Positions 53,543 through 61,534 of a DNA stretch of 64,000 bases are shown here, in pieces; the stretch's first letter is position 1, and the number at the start of each line of letters is the position of its first letter. The notes beneath the pieces were generated by a model. That model saw nothing but the letters and a program-made list of their open reading frames with translations, had not been told where the DNA came from and did not search any database. The stretch comes from Pseudobdellovibrionaceae bacterium (GTDB lineage: Bacteria > Bdellovibrionota > Bdellovibrionia > Bdellovibrionales > UBA1609): contig JACKAN010000005.1 of assembly GCA_020635055.1 (NCBI GenBank), positions 97,829 to 161,828 of the forward strand, read 5' to 3'. Position numbers and translations under genes: made by a program.

Positions 53543-53561
53543 ACCCATGAGGGTCATGGGT
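53543..53561. promoter_or_regulatory. Perfect inverted repeat upstream of the FAD oxidase operon
   Basis: ACCCATGA-GGG-TCATGGGT, with 8-bp perfect arms and a 3-bp spacer, 80 bp before the oxidase start on the minus strand. This is a typical size for an operator bound by a dimeric repressor; the TIGR02147 regulator encoded just upstream is a candidate. It could also be an RNA hairpin. Confidence 0.4.
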
Positions 53562-53635
53562 CACAAGCTAGTCAGTTTTAAACTGTTTCTAAGTGTTTTG
53601 AAACCATTCAAACAGGAAACAGGATGCAACAGTAT

Positions 53636-54487
53636 TTACTGATTATTTAAAGACAGGGAGGTTTCTTTTTTGTCTGAAACAATATCGGACGAGGGGTCAA
53701 TTAATGACCAGAGGTCTAAACGCAAACAAAAAAGGTCATCAGGAAATTCACTTTTATAAGTTAAATCATCAACTTGATTTTCGAATTTATTGATTAGACT
53801 TTTTAATTCATTTATTTGCTTCTTATTTAATGTAAAAAAATGTCGAGCATGGTGGGATCTTTCTCGACTAGAGTCAAGTATAGAGGGTAAGCATCTTGCA
53901 AATAAATCGCTCTCCATTTTTTCTCTTCCTTTTTTGCGACCTCCTTTGTAAAAAACAGAGTAGTTTTCTCTTAGTTCTATTTTTCCATTAATTATAGATA
54001 AGGCTCCAAATCTAACTAATTCTTCGACAGCTATTTTTGCACGCCTTAAACCTATTCCAAGTCGGCGACCTATCCACTCGCAACTCGATTGAAAGTCAAA
54101 AAGCTGAGTCATTCTACGAATAGCAAAGTGATGCCAATTCCACTCTAAAGAATCTTCAGCTTTAATTTTTTTTGTTGAAACACCTTTCTCATATTTTTTA
54201 AGAGTTTCTAATGCGGCGTCTTTAATTTCCTGATTTTTTCCATGACTGGCTTCAACCAAGGCACAAAACCATGTTAGTTTTTCGTCTTTATATCCCATGG
54301 CCTTTGCAATTTGTTTTACTCTTTCCTTAGATGGAACAGCTTTCCCAGAAAGAATTCGACTTAACTGTGCTGGGGAGATACCTAGATCGCGAGAAAAGGC
54401 TCTAAGAGAGTACCTAGAATTTCTTAAATTTCTAGTTGCTAATTCTTGTTTAAGAATTTGGGTATAATCTTCGAATTGTTCAGTCAT
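53636..54487 (-). CDS. TIGR02147/DUF4423 family regulator
   Basis: 283 residues. N-terminal helix-turn-helix (about 22-68): SLRAFSRDLGISPAQLSRILSGKAVPSKERVKQIAKAMG. The remainder matches the TIGR02147 family (YKDEKLTWFCALVEAS, LEWNWHHFAIRRM, LGIGLRRAKIAVEELVRFGAL), which is known chiefly from Bdellovibrio relatives and Fibrobacter. Probably a transcriptional regulator; targets unknown. RBS AGAGGGAACC. It lies upstream, on the same strand, of the FAD oxidase operon (172-bp gap). Confidence 0.85.
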   Translation of the reverse strand: MTEQFEDYTQILKQELATRNLRNSRYSLRAFSRDLGISPAQLSRILSGKAVPSKERVKQIAKAMGYKDEKLTWFCALVEASHGKNQEIKDAALETLKKYEKGVSTKKIKAEDSLEWNWHHFAIRRMTQLFDFQSSCEWIGRRLGIGLRRAKIAVEELVRFGALSIINGKIELRENYSVFYKGGRKKGREKMESDLFARCLPSILDSSRERSHHARHFFTLNKKQINELKSLINKFENQVDDLTYKSEFPDDLFCLRLDLWSLIDPSSDIVSDKKETSLSLNNQ

Positions 54488-54511
54488 TGTTAGGTTCCCT
54501 CTTAAAATCTA

Positions 54512-54527
54512 TGACATCGATTTGTCA
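54512..54527. promoter_or_regulatory. Small inverted repeat upstream of the TIGR02147 gene
   Basis: TGACA-TCGATT-TGTCA lies 24 bp before the regulator's start. It may be an autoregulatory site, although arms of 5 bp are weak evidence. Confidence 0.25.
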
Positions 54528-54624
54528 AAAAGGCAATCCAAGTTCAACGCTTTAGGTTTTGGCATAAACTTATAAAATGCATGCCGTCGAACAAAAACCA
54601 GAGATGTGATGAGAATATGATCTT

Positions 54625-55752
54625 CTAATTTTTTTGGTCGTTAGATAATTTTAATCGTGATTCACTTTCTTTTAAGAATTGGTCGGCATAGTCTCCAAAC
54701 CATGCTTTTACTTTTTGAAATGTATCAATAAATGCTTGTCTATCGTTATTTTCAAGATAATCAAGTGCTTCGCCAAAGCGATCGTGATATCGACGTATCA
54801 TTTGTGTATTTTGTGGTGATGAAAAAATAATATCTGCGTAAAGATTGGGATCTTGAGCAAACAATCTTCCCACCATAGCCAGTTCTAATCGATAAATGGG
54901 CGAACTGAGATCCAATAGTTCTTTGATTTTTGGATTCTCTGCTAATAAATGTGCACCATAAGTGAATGAGCTAAAGTGACGTAAAGCTTGAATTAGTGTC
55001 ATGGCTTTGTCGTGAGCCTCTGGAGATATTGAGATTAAATTTACACCCCAAAGAGAAATCTGTTCAATTAACCATAGATAAGTTCCTGGGAATCTTCCAT
55101 TACAATACACTATCACTTGCTTAGCCAGACTATTGGTGTCGGGACCAAACATCGGGTGCATTCCAATAACAGGTCCGGTATGGATATTTAACATAGCTTT
55201 CATAGGTGAAGTTTTAATACTGGTTAGATCGGCTAAAATACAATTTTTGGGCAAATTTGATAATTTTTGTATAACAGACTCAGTTACATCAATAGGAACG
55301 GAAACAATAACTAAGCCAGCTTTAGAAAAAATAGAATCTGCATTTTTCCAATCTGTTTTATCTAGAATTTTTACTTGATAGCCCGAGAGCCTGAACATTT
55401 GTGTAAAAAGCTTACCCATTTGTCCTGCGCCACCAATGATAACAATATCTCCCAAATTGGGATTCACTTGAGTAAACCCAGAATCATTTTCTGAAGTATA
55501 AGACTCACGCATTATTCGACGAAGAATGTCTTCAATAAGTTCTGGCGGGACATCTTTAGCTGTAGCATCCATGCGTCTTTGTTTTAGCATTTTTACTTCA
55601 CGTTCGGGATCGTATATTGGCAGGCCTTTTTTGCTTTTTAATAGGCCGATTTCAGCTACAATTTTTAAACGTTGCTCTAGTAATTCGATAAATTGTTTGT
55701 CTATAGCATCTATCTTGTTTCTTAAGAAATGAAGTGGATTTTGATCATCCAC
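54625..55752 (-). CDS. tyrA: Bifunctional chorismate mutase / prephenate dehydrogenase
   Basis: 375 residues from GTG 55752. Chorismate mutase domain (about 1-90; LHFLRNKIDAIDKQFIELLEQRLKIVAEIGLLK), then prephenate dehydrogenase with the NAD loop VIIGGAGQMGKLF (about 103-115), DLTSIKTSPMKAM, GMHPMFGPD with the conserved His, and a helical C-terminus. Order as in enteric TyrA. It converts chorismate to 4-hydroxyphenylpyruvate for tyrosine. Start overlaps the aroF stop by 8 bp. Confidence 0.95.
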   Translation of the reverse strand: MDDQNPLHFLRNKIDAIDKQFIELLEQRLKIVAEIGLLKSKKGLPIYDPEREVKMLKQRRMDATAKDVPPELIEDILRRIMRESYTSENDSGFTQVNPNLGDIVIIGGAGQMGKLFTQMFRLSGYQVKILDKTDWKNADSIFSKAGLVIVSVPIDVTESVIQKLSNLPKNCILADLTSIKTSPMKAMLNIHTGPVIGMHPMFGPDTNSLAKQVIVYCNGRFPGTYLWLIEQISLWGVNLISISPEAHDKAMTLIQALRHFSSFTYGAHLLAENPKIKELLDLSSPIYRLELAMVGRLFAQDPNLYADIIFSSPQNTQMIRRYHDRFGEALDYLENNDRQAFIDTFQKVKAWFGDYADQFLKESESRLKLSNDQKN

Positions 55753-56836
55753 AATTAACCTTTTCTTCTAGAATTCTTAATTTGAGAGGTTCTTTTAATT
55801 TTTTAGCACAATAGCGCAGTAGCTCTTCTGTCGTTTCCCAATCGATACAGGCATCGGTAACAGAGACACCATATTTCATTTTTTCTCTAGGTTGCTCGGA
55901 AGATTGATTTCCTGCATTAAGGTTACTTTCTAACATAAAACCAATTATGGATTTATTTCCATCAATAATCTGATCTGTCGCATTCTTGGCAACAAGAGGT
56001 TGTAAATTGTGATCTTTATGGGAATTAGCGTGGCTACAATCAATCATCAACATGGGATTTAACTTTGCTGCCAACATAGATTTCTCAGCGACCGCGACAT
56101 TAAAAGCGTCGAAATTAGGTTGCTGTCCGCCGCGCAAAATAACATGACCATCTGAATTTCCATTGGTCTGCATTAAACTGACTTGTCCAATTTGATTCAC
56201 TCCAATAAAACAATGAGGTGAAGCTGCTGATTTCATAGCGTTGATTGCGGTACTTAATTCGCCATTAGTACCATTTTTAAAACCAACAGGCATTGATAAA
56301 CCTGAGGCCATTTCACGGTGGGTTTGGGATTCCGTAGTTCGAGCACCAATGGCCGACCAACTAAAAAGTTCAGCAAGATATTGAGGTGTAATGGGGTCAA
56401 GGGCTTCTGTTGCAACCGGAATTTCTAGCTCGGCAATGGAAATTAGTAATTTACGAGCTTGAGTAAGGCCAAGCTCAATATCAAAAGTACCGTCCATTCG
56501 CGGATCATTAACTAATCCTTTCCACCCGACAGTAGTTCTAGGTTTTTCAAAATAGACTCTCATAACAATATAAAAAACATCACTGAGCTCATCATGAAGT
56601 TTTTTTAATCTTTTTGCGTATTCGATGGCGGCATCAATATCGTGAATGGAACAGGGACCACAAATTATTAGCAGTCTATGATTCTGCTTATGAATAATGT
56701 CTCTTATGCATTGTCTAGAGTGCTTAATAAACTCTTCTATCTCAGGAGCAATAGGGAGTCGATCTTTTAATTCCTTTGGGGTAATAATTGGCTGGTCTGA
56801 AATAATGTTAATATTGTCTATGGATTGACCCTTCAT
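55745..56836 (-). CDS. aroF: 3-deoxy-7-phosphoheptulonate (DAHP) synthase, type I
   Basis: 363 residues from ATG 56836, with TTGGAG upstream; an in-frame ATG at 56896 would add an unusual hydrophobic stretch. Landmarks are ICGPCSIHD (metal Cys), VMRVYFEKPRTTVGWKGLVNDP, WSAIGARTTESQ, GFKNGTNG, and LMIDCSHANSHKDH. AroG/F/H-type enzyme condensing phosphoenolpyruvate and erythrose 4-phosphate, the first shikimate step. Coupled to tyrA, as in E. coli aroF-tyrA, which suggests tyrosine control; the isozyme symbol rests on that context. Confidence 0.93.
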   Translation of the reverse strand: MKGQSIDNINIISDQPIITPKELKDRLPIAPEIEEFIKHSRQCIRDIIHKQNHRLLIICGPCSIHDIDAAIEYAKRLKKLHDELSDVFYIVMRVYFEKPRTTVGWKGLVNDPRMDGTFDIELGLTQARKLLISIAELEIPVATEALDPITPQYLAELFSWSAIGARTTESQTHREMASGLSMPVGFKNGTNGELSTAINAMKSAASPHCFIGVNQIGQVSLMQTNGNSDGHVILRGGQQPNFDAFNVAVAEKSMLAAKLNPMLMIDCSHANSHKDHNLQPLVAKNATDQIIDGNKSIIGFMLESNLNAGNQSSEQPREKMKYGVSVTDACIDWETTEELLRYCAKKLKEPLKLRILEEKVNCG

Positions 56837-56983
56837 AAATATAAATCTCCAAGCTATTTTAAAGTTTAGCTTCAATCCTAACAAAAACCAAAACATCTAT
56901 TTACTGAAGTCTAAAACTTTTCCAAAGGCTTGCTTAACATACTAAAGAAAGGATAATTTGTATATGTTGGCAAAGGATTATTA

Positions 56984-58036
56984 ATGTCTAATAAAAACCA
57001 AAATTTTATGAGTCAAATCTGTTATTCAGACAAATTGCCTCCTGTAAAACTTTTTGGCTCACAGGCCCTGTTAATATACGATAAAAAGCTAGACAAGGTT
57101 TCCACTGACTTTACAAACTGGACAAAAGACTTTGGTGCAATATACCCAGTCAGTGCTGGTGAGCGGTTAAAAAGTGTTGAAACATTTTCAAAACATATTA
57201 ATAAAATTCTTAAACTTGTAGATGCTTTTTCTGTAAAAGAAATGCTTATCCTTGTCGTTGGTGGTGGAAGCCTAGGAGATTTTGGTGGCTTTGTTGCCAG
57301 TGTTTTAAAGCGAGGGGTTAGATTAATTCATATGCCCAGCACTTGGTTAGCGGCGATAGATTCTTCTCATGGTGGCAAGACCGCATTAAATGTAGGCAAC
57401 ACTAAAAACCAGATTGGGAGCTTTTATCCAGCCGAATCTGTTTATTTATGTAAACAATTATTAATTGGTCAACCCAATTTGCGAGCTCAAGAAGCCATGG
57501 GAGAGTTAGTTAAAATTGCTTTGCTGGATAATAACGAATGGAATAAAAAATTGGTAAAATCAGATTTACCCTTAAATGAAATGCTATGGGAATTTTTAGA
57601 TAAAGCAGTTAAAGCTAAATACAAAGTTGTTAAAAAAGATCCAAAGGAAAAATCAGGTTATCGAGGAATATTAAATTTGGGACACAGCTTAGGGCATGTG
57701 ATAGAGTCTTATTATGGCTTGTCTCATGGCATGAGTGTGGGTTTGGGGCTTTACTTTGCAGTTGATTGGAGCTTTGAGAAAAAATTTCTACCTAATAAAG
57801 ATTACTTAGAAATAAAAAAAATTCTCGAAACATTACTTCCAATTAAATCCCTAAGAGTTAAGCTAAAGCCTATAGGTAGAGAAGATTTTTTAAGATTAGT
57901 TTTAAGAGATAAAAAAAGAGAGACTAAAAAAACAATACAATTTATTTTTTTAAAAGGCATAGGCAAACCTTTAATCAATAGGGTGTCTATTTCTGATTTT
58001 TATAAGTTTGCTAGGAAAACAAAATGGGTCAAGTAA
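56984..58036 (+). CDS. aroB: 3-dehydroquinate synthase
   Basis: 350 residues. NAD-binding VVGGGSLGDFGGFVAS (about 88-103), RGVRLIHMPSTWLAAIDSSHGGKTALN with catalytic Lys, and metal ligands in LNLGHSLGHVIE and SHGMSVGLG. Makes dehydroquinate from DAHP. Divergent from aroF, 13-bp overlap with aroA downstream. Confidence 0.94.
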   Translation: MSNKNQNFMSQICYSDKLPPVKLFGSQALLIYDKKLDKVSTDFTNWTKDFGAIYPVSAGERLKSVETFSKHINKILKLVDAFSVKEMLILVVGGGSLGDFGGFVASVLKRGVRLIHMPSTWLAAIDSSHGGKTALNVGNTKNQIGSFYPAESVYLCKQLLIGQPNLRAQEAMGELVKIALLDNNEWNKKLVKSDLPLNEMLWEFLDKAVKAKYKVVKKDPKEKSGYRGILNLGHSLGHVIESYYGLSHGMSVGLGLYFAVDWSFEKKFLPNKDYLEIKKILETLLPIKSLRVKLKPIGREDFLRLVLRDKKRETKKTIQFIFLKGIGKPLINRVSISDFYKFARKTKWVK

Positions 58037-59205
58037 AACCAATTAACTACACCGGGATCATTCCGTCTTCTAAATCTATTATGAATCGAGTTTTAATAGC
58101 AGGTTCATTTTTTGGAGATTTTAATTTAATCGGAGATTCCAAGTGTGATGACGTCGTAAAAATGAGGAATGGTCTCGAACAGTTGATGAATGGCGAAGAG
58201 GTGGATTGTGGAAGCGCGGGGACGGTTTTTAGGTTTATTAGTTTTAGGGCCTCACGCATTCCTGGTAAACACATCATTACTGGAAGTAAAAGACTCCTAT
58301 CCAGACCACAACAAGAGATCATTGATATTTTGTTACAGTTGGGAGTAAAAGCCGAATTAAAAGATGATAAATTTTTTATAGAATCTAAGGGCTGGAGAGA
58401 GCCTCAATCCTGTTTAGAAGTAGACAGATCAAAATCAAGTCAGTTTGCCTCGGGTTTAGTATTGAGTGCCTGGGATCTCGATTATCCTTTAGAAGTTAGA
58501 GGCAAAGGATCAAAACTATCTGAGGGTTATTGGCAAATGACTTTAAAAGTATTGCACAGTTTAGGTATGCAAATTGAGGAATCCAATGATCGCTTCTATA
58601 TACCACCAGAGCAGAAAATAACAGAGCCTGATTATGTGGCTGAAATTGATTTGAGTTCTGCATTTGCTGTTGCCGCCATTGCCGCATTGTCCGGGAGGGC
58701 AAAATTACTACAGTTCCCAGACTTGCCCAGTTTGCAACCGGATGATGCTTTTATAGATGTTTTAAAATTAATGAATGTCCCATTTGAGCTTAAAGATAAT
58801 GCCTTGGTTGTAACAAAAGCTACAAATCTAAGGCCCATAGAATTTAATTTAAAAAACTGCCCCGATTTATTTCCGGTTTTAGCAACATTGTGCTCTTTTG
58901 CCGAGGGAACATCAAAATTAGTGGGAGCTCCACATTTAATCTATAAAGAATCTAACCGTATAGAAAAAATTGGCGAGTTACTCAAATTAATGGATCGTGA
59001 CTTTGAGATTTTAGATTCAGGTATGATAGTTCACGGAAAATCAGAAGTAAAAAGTATAAGAGCAAGTTATGATCCCGATGAAGACCATCGTTTAGCCTTT
59101 GCTGGTGCTTTGGCAAGGTCTGCTGGTTTTGATATAGAAGTTTTAGATAAAAAAGTAGTTAACAAAAGTTTTCCGGAATTCTGGGAAGTTGTTGGACAAA
59201 ATTAA
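58024..59205 (+). CDS. aroA: 3-phosphoshikimate 1-carboxyvinyltransferase (EPSP synthase)
   Basis: 393 residues, shorter than the usual 425-430. Signatures are atypical but all present in order: PSSKSIMNRVLIAG (usually PGDKSISHR), CGSAGTVFRF (usually GNAGT), RPQQEIIDILLQLG, SKSSQFASGLVLSA, catalytic Asp in NCPDLFPVLA, and KESNRIEKIG where KESDR is usual. The catalytic lysine near the N-terminus is kept. It joins shikimate 3-phosphate and PEP. The substitutions resemble variant (class II-like or divergent) enzymes. Confidence 0.9.
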   Translation: MGQVKPINYTGIIPSSKSIMNRVLIAGSFFGDFNLIGDSKCDDVVKMRNGLEQLMNGEEVDCGSAGTVFRFISFRASRIPGKHIITGSKRLLSRPQQEIIDILLQLGVKAELKDDKFFIESKGWREPQSCLEVDRSKSSQFASGLVLSAWDLDYPLEVRGKGSKLSEGYWQMTLKVLHSLGMQIEESNDRFYIPPEQKITEPDYVAEIDLSSAFAVAAIAALSGRAKLLQFPDLPSLQPDDAFIDVLKLMNVPFELKDNALVVTKATNLRPIEFNLKNCPDLFPVLATLCSFAEGTSKLVGAPHLIYKESNRIEKIGELLKLMDRDFEILDSGMIVHGKSEVKSIRASYDPDEDHRLAFAGALARSAGFDIEVLDKKVVNKSFPEFWEVVGQN

Positions 59206-59232
59206 ACACAAATTGAATATGGAGAACTTAAA

Positions 59233-60273
59233 ATGAGTTCAACTGCAAATAGTTTTGGAACGCGTTTTGTATTTACTAGTTTTGGTGAGAGTCATGGAAA
59301 AGCCGTCGGTGTAGTTATAGATGGTTGTCCTGCGGGTATAGATTTTGATATGGACCTTTTAATTAATGAATTAAAACGTCGAAGACCAGGAAAGCATGAT
59401 AGTCAGACATCTATTGTTTCTGATAGGAACGAGAAGGATGAACCAGAGATCTTAAGTGGAATTTATCAAGGCAAAACATTAGGAACACCCATTGCTATTT
59501 TGGTATATAACAAAGATCAAAGATCTGAAGATTATAATGAAATTGCAAAAGAGCCTCGCGTTGGCCATGCTGACGATACATGGAAAAGTAAGTTCAGTCA
59601 TGTAGACCCACGTGGAGGAGGTCGCTCTTCCGGAAGAGAAACCTTAGCCAGAGTTATGGCTGGCTCTGTGGCACAAATGCTTTTAAAAAAAATGTCTCCC
59701 AATTTAAAAGTTACCGGTTTTACCAGTCAGATTGGTCCTGTTTCTTTGGATGCTAAGGATCTAAAGAATTTAAGTACGGATCATATTGATAAATTTCTTA
59801 CGCGAATGCCCTCTCAGAAAAAAGACAAGGAATTGCAAGATATTCTACTAAAGGCAAAACAAGAGGGGAAGAGTTACGGTGGTTTAGTTGAGTTGTGGAT
59901 TGAAAATCCACCAAAGGACCTAGGACAACCTGTTTTTCATAAATTGAAATCGGATTTAGCAGGAGCCTTCATGAGCGTGGGGGCCACATCGGGTGTGGAT
60001 TTTGGTGATGGATTTTCTGTTGTTGATGCTGAGGGGAGTGAGTTTCATCAGAGGTCTGATGTTTCACAATATGGTGGAATTCGTGGTGGAATTAGTACGG
60101 GAGAAAAAATTTCTTTCAGAATCTCATTTAAACCCACAGCTACAGTACTACATCATGCTAAAAAAGGACGACATGATCCTTGCATAGTTCCAAGAGCCGT
60201 TCCAGTAATTGAGTCAATGGCCTACCTAGTAATTGCAGACCATATGTTATGGAAACTTTCTGATCAAGTTTAG
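59233..60273 (+). CDS. aroC: Chorismate synthase
   Basis: 346 residues. FMN-dependent enzyme with SFGESHGKAVGVVIDGCPAG near the N-terminus, RRPGKHDSQTS, DPRGGGRSSGRETLARVMAG, and GVDFGDGF; also GGIRGGISTGEKISFRI. Final step to chorismate. RBS GGAGAA. Its stop overlaps the convergent gene by 4 bp. Confidence 0.95.
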   Translation: MSSTANSFGTRFVFTSFGESHGKAVGVVIDGCPAGIDFDMDLLINELKRRRPGKHDSQTSIVSDRNEKDEPEILSGIYQGKTLGTPIAILVYNKDQRSEDYNEIAKEPRVGHADDTWKSKFSHVDPRGGGRSSGRETLARVMAGSVAQMLLKKMSPNLKVTGFTSQIGPVSLDAKDLKNLSTDHIDKFLTRMPSQKKDKELQDILLKAKQEGKSYGGLVELWIENPPKDLGQPVFHKLKSDLAGAFMSVGATSGVDFGDGFSVVDAEGSEFHQRSDVSQYGGIRGGISTGEKISFRISFKPTATVLHHAKKGRHDPCIVPRAVPVIESMAYLVIADHMLWKLSDQV

Positions 60274-61181
60274 TGACTTTTAGCAGTTAACTCTTCCCAG
60301 ACCCAGATGGGTGTATCGGGTGAGATTTTGTTTCTTTGTAAATTTGGTGATTTAAGCAATTCTCCAGCACCTGGTCGGCTTGGTAAATCACTAAGGCTGA
60401 TATCAAAATATTCGATCTCTTTTCCATTGTTAAAAGGAAAGCAGCCCTTTGCTGAAGCACTAATGTTAAAACCAGAAGACCACCAGTGATAGTTTTCTGG
60501 GTCAGCACTATTTACAGTATTAGCACGTGTGTTTAAATCTCTATAAATCCACAGTTGATCACTTAAATTATCACCGACCAAATTTCGAGTGTAATACCTC
60601 CACTGAAGTTCTTTGTTTGGGAGCAGATTACCATTTTTATCTATAGTCTGTAATTGTTCTGCAGTATGATACAAAAAACGAGTTTTTGGATTGTTGAGCA
60701 TAAGTTCATAAGCCCTGCTCATTTCAGAAACAGGTAAATATTTAATTTGTGTTTCATAAAGTTCTTTGTCGATAAGTAAATGTGAATGGCCCATATCAGG
60801 GAAGAAAACTTTATCTACATAATTTAATTTTAAAGCATTTTCAATATGCCTTCTAACACTATTAATGAAACTCCAGCTGATTTGAACAGGCTTTATTTCA
60901 TTATATCCTGAGTGATACAAATACACCTTTTTTGAATTGGGTTCGAAATTAGCACGGAAAATTAATCGTTTACCGCTGCGGTAAATGTCTTCATAGGCTT
61001 CACGCAGTCCAATAAGATCGTAATCCCAGCGAAAATCCCTAGTGTAGATGTTTTCTTCCGTATCTAAGGGCTTATTGCAATTGGCATTCATGTCAAGGCT
61101 GGAAATATTAGCAGTGGCGTTTCCCTGAACACATAACTGGAAAGTCAAAAAAAATAGTGTAATTAAAAAATTTAGTTTCAT
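60270..61181 (-). CDS. Exported protein of unknown function
   Basis: 303 residues. Signal peptide (MKLNFLITLFFLTFQLCVQGNATA, cleavage about residue 24). The mature protein has few Cys, many Tyr/Trp and His (FPDMGHSHLLID, RFLYHTAEQLQ, NYHWWSSG). A metal or sugar-binding role is possible from the His/Asp pattern, but I recognise no family. Monocistronic, convergent with aroC. Confidence 0.7.
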   Translation of the reverse strand: MKLNFLITLFFLTFQLCVQGNATANISSLDMNANCNKPLDTEENIYTRDFRWDYDLIGLREAYEDIYRSGKRLIFRANFEPNSKKVYLYHSGYNEIKPVQISWSFINSVRRHIENALKLNYVDKVFFPDMGHSHLLIDKELYETQIKYLPVSEMSRAYELMLNNPKTRFLYHTAEQLQTIDKNGNLLPNKELQWRYYTRNLVGDNLSDQLWIYRDLNTRANTVNSADPENYHWWSSGFNISASAKGCFPFNNGKEIEYFDISLSDLPSRPGAGELLKSPNLQRNKISPDTPIWVWEELTAKSH

Positions 61182-61534
61182 AGGCTCTCCGATCCATTTT
61201 TTAATATTATAGGTTTAATTCAAATCTATAATATTAACTATGAAGTTAACTAAAATAAGATATTTTGTAATAATTTGAGAGCTCCTGTCTGTAAAATTTT
61301 ATCCTTTTTGAAATATATCATCAAAAAATTGCCTTCTGACTTTATCTGTAAACTGTCTCAATTTTGTATCAAAATCTAGATCATGATTGTATCGTAAAAA
61401 AATTAGCCACCTTGTTAATCAATATAAGTCTGCCTTGCTCATCAAAAGTCCAGTTTTGAGATTATCTTCCACAACCTCCTAAGGTCCTAAGCTAAAGGTC
61501 CCGATCCCAGTATTAAGTTTAGGAGTATGAGTTT
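61182..61534. other. 353-bp AT-rich intergenic region
   Basis: Divergent promoter region between the exported unknown (minus) and the VWA lipoprotein (plus). A short inverted repeat, TTAACT-ATGA-AGTTAA, lies at 61234-61249. I see no gene in it. Confidence 0.5.
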
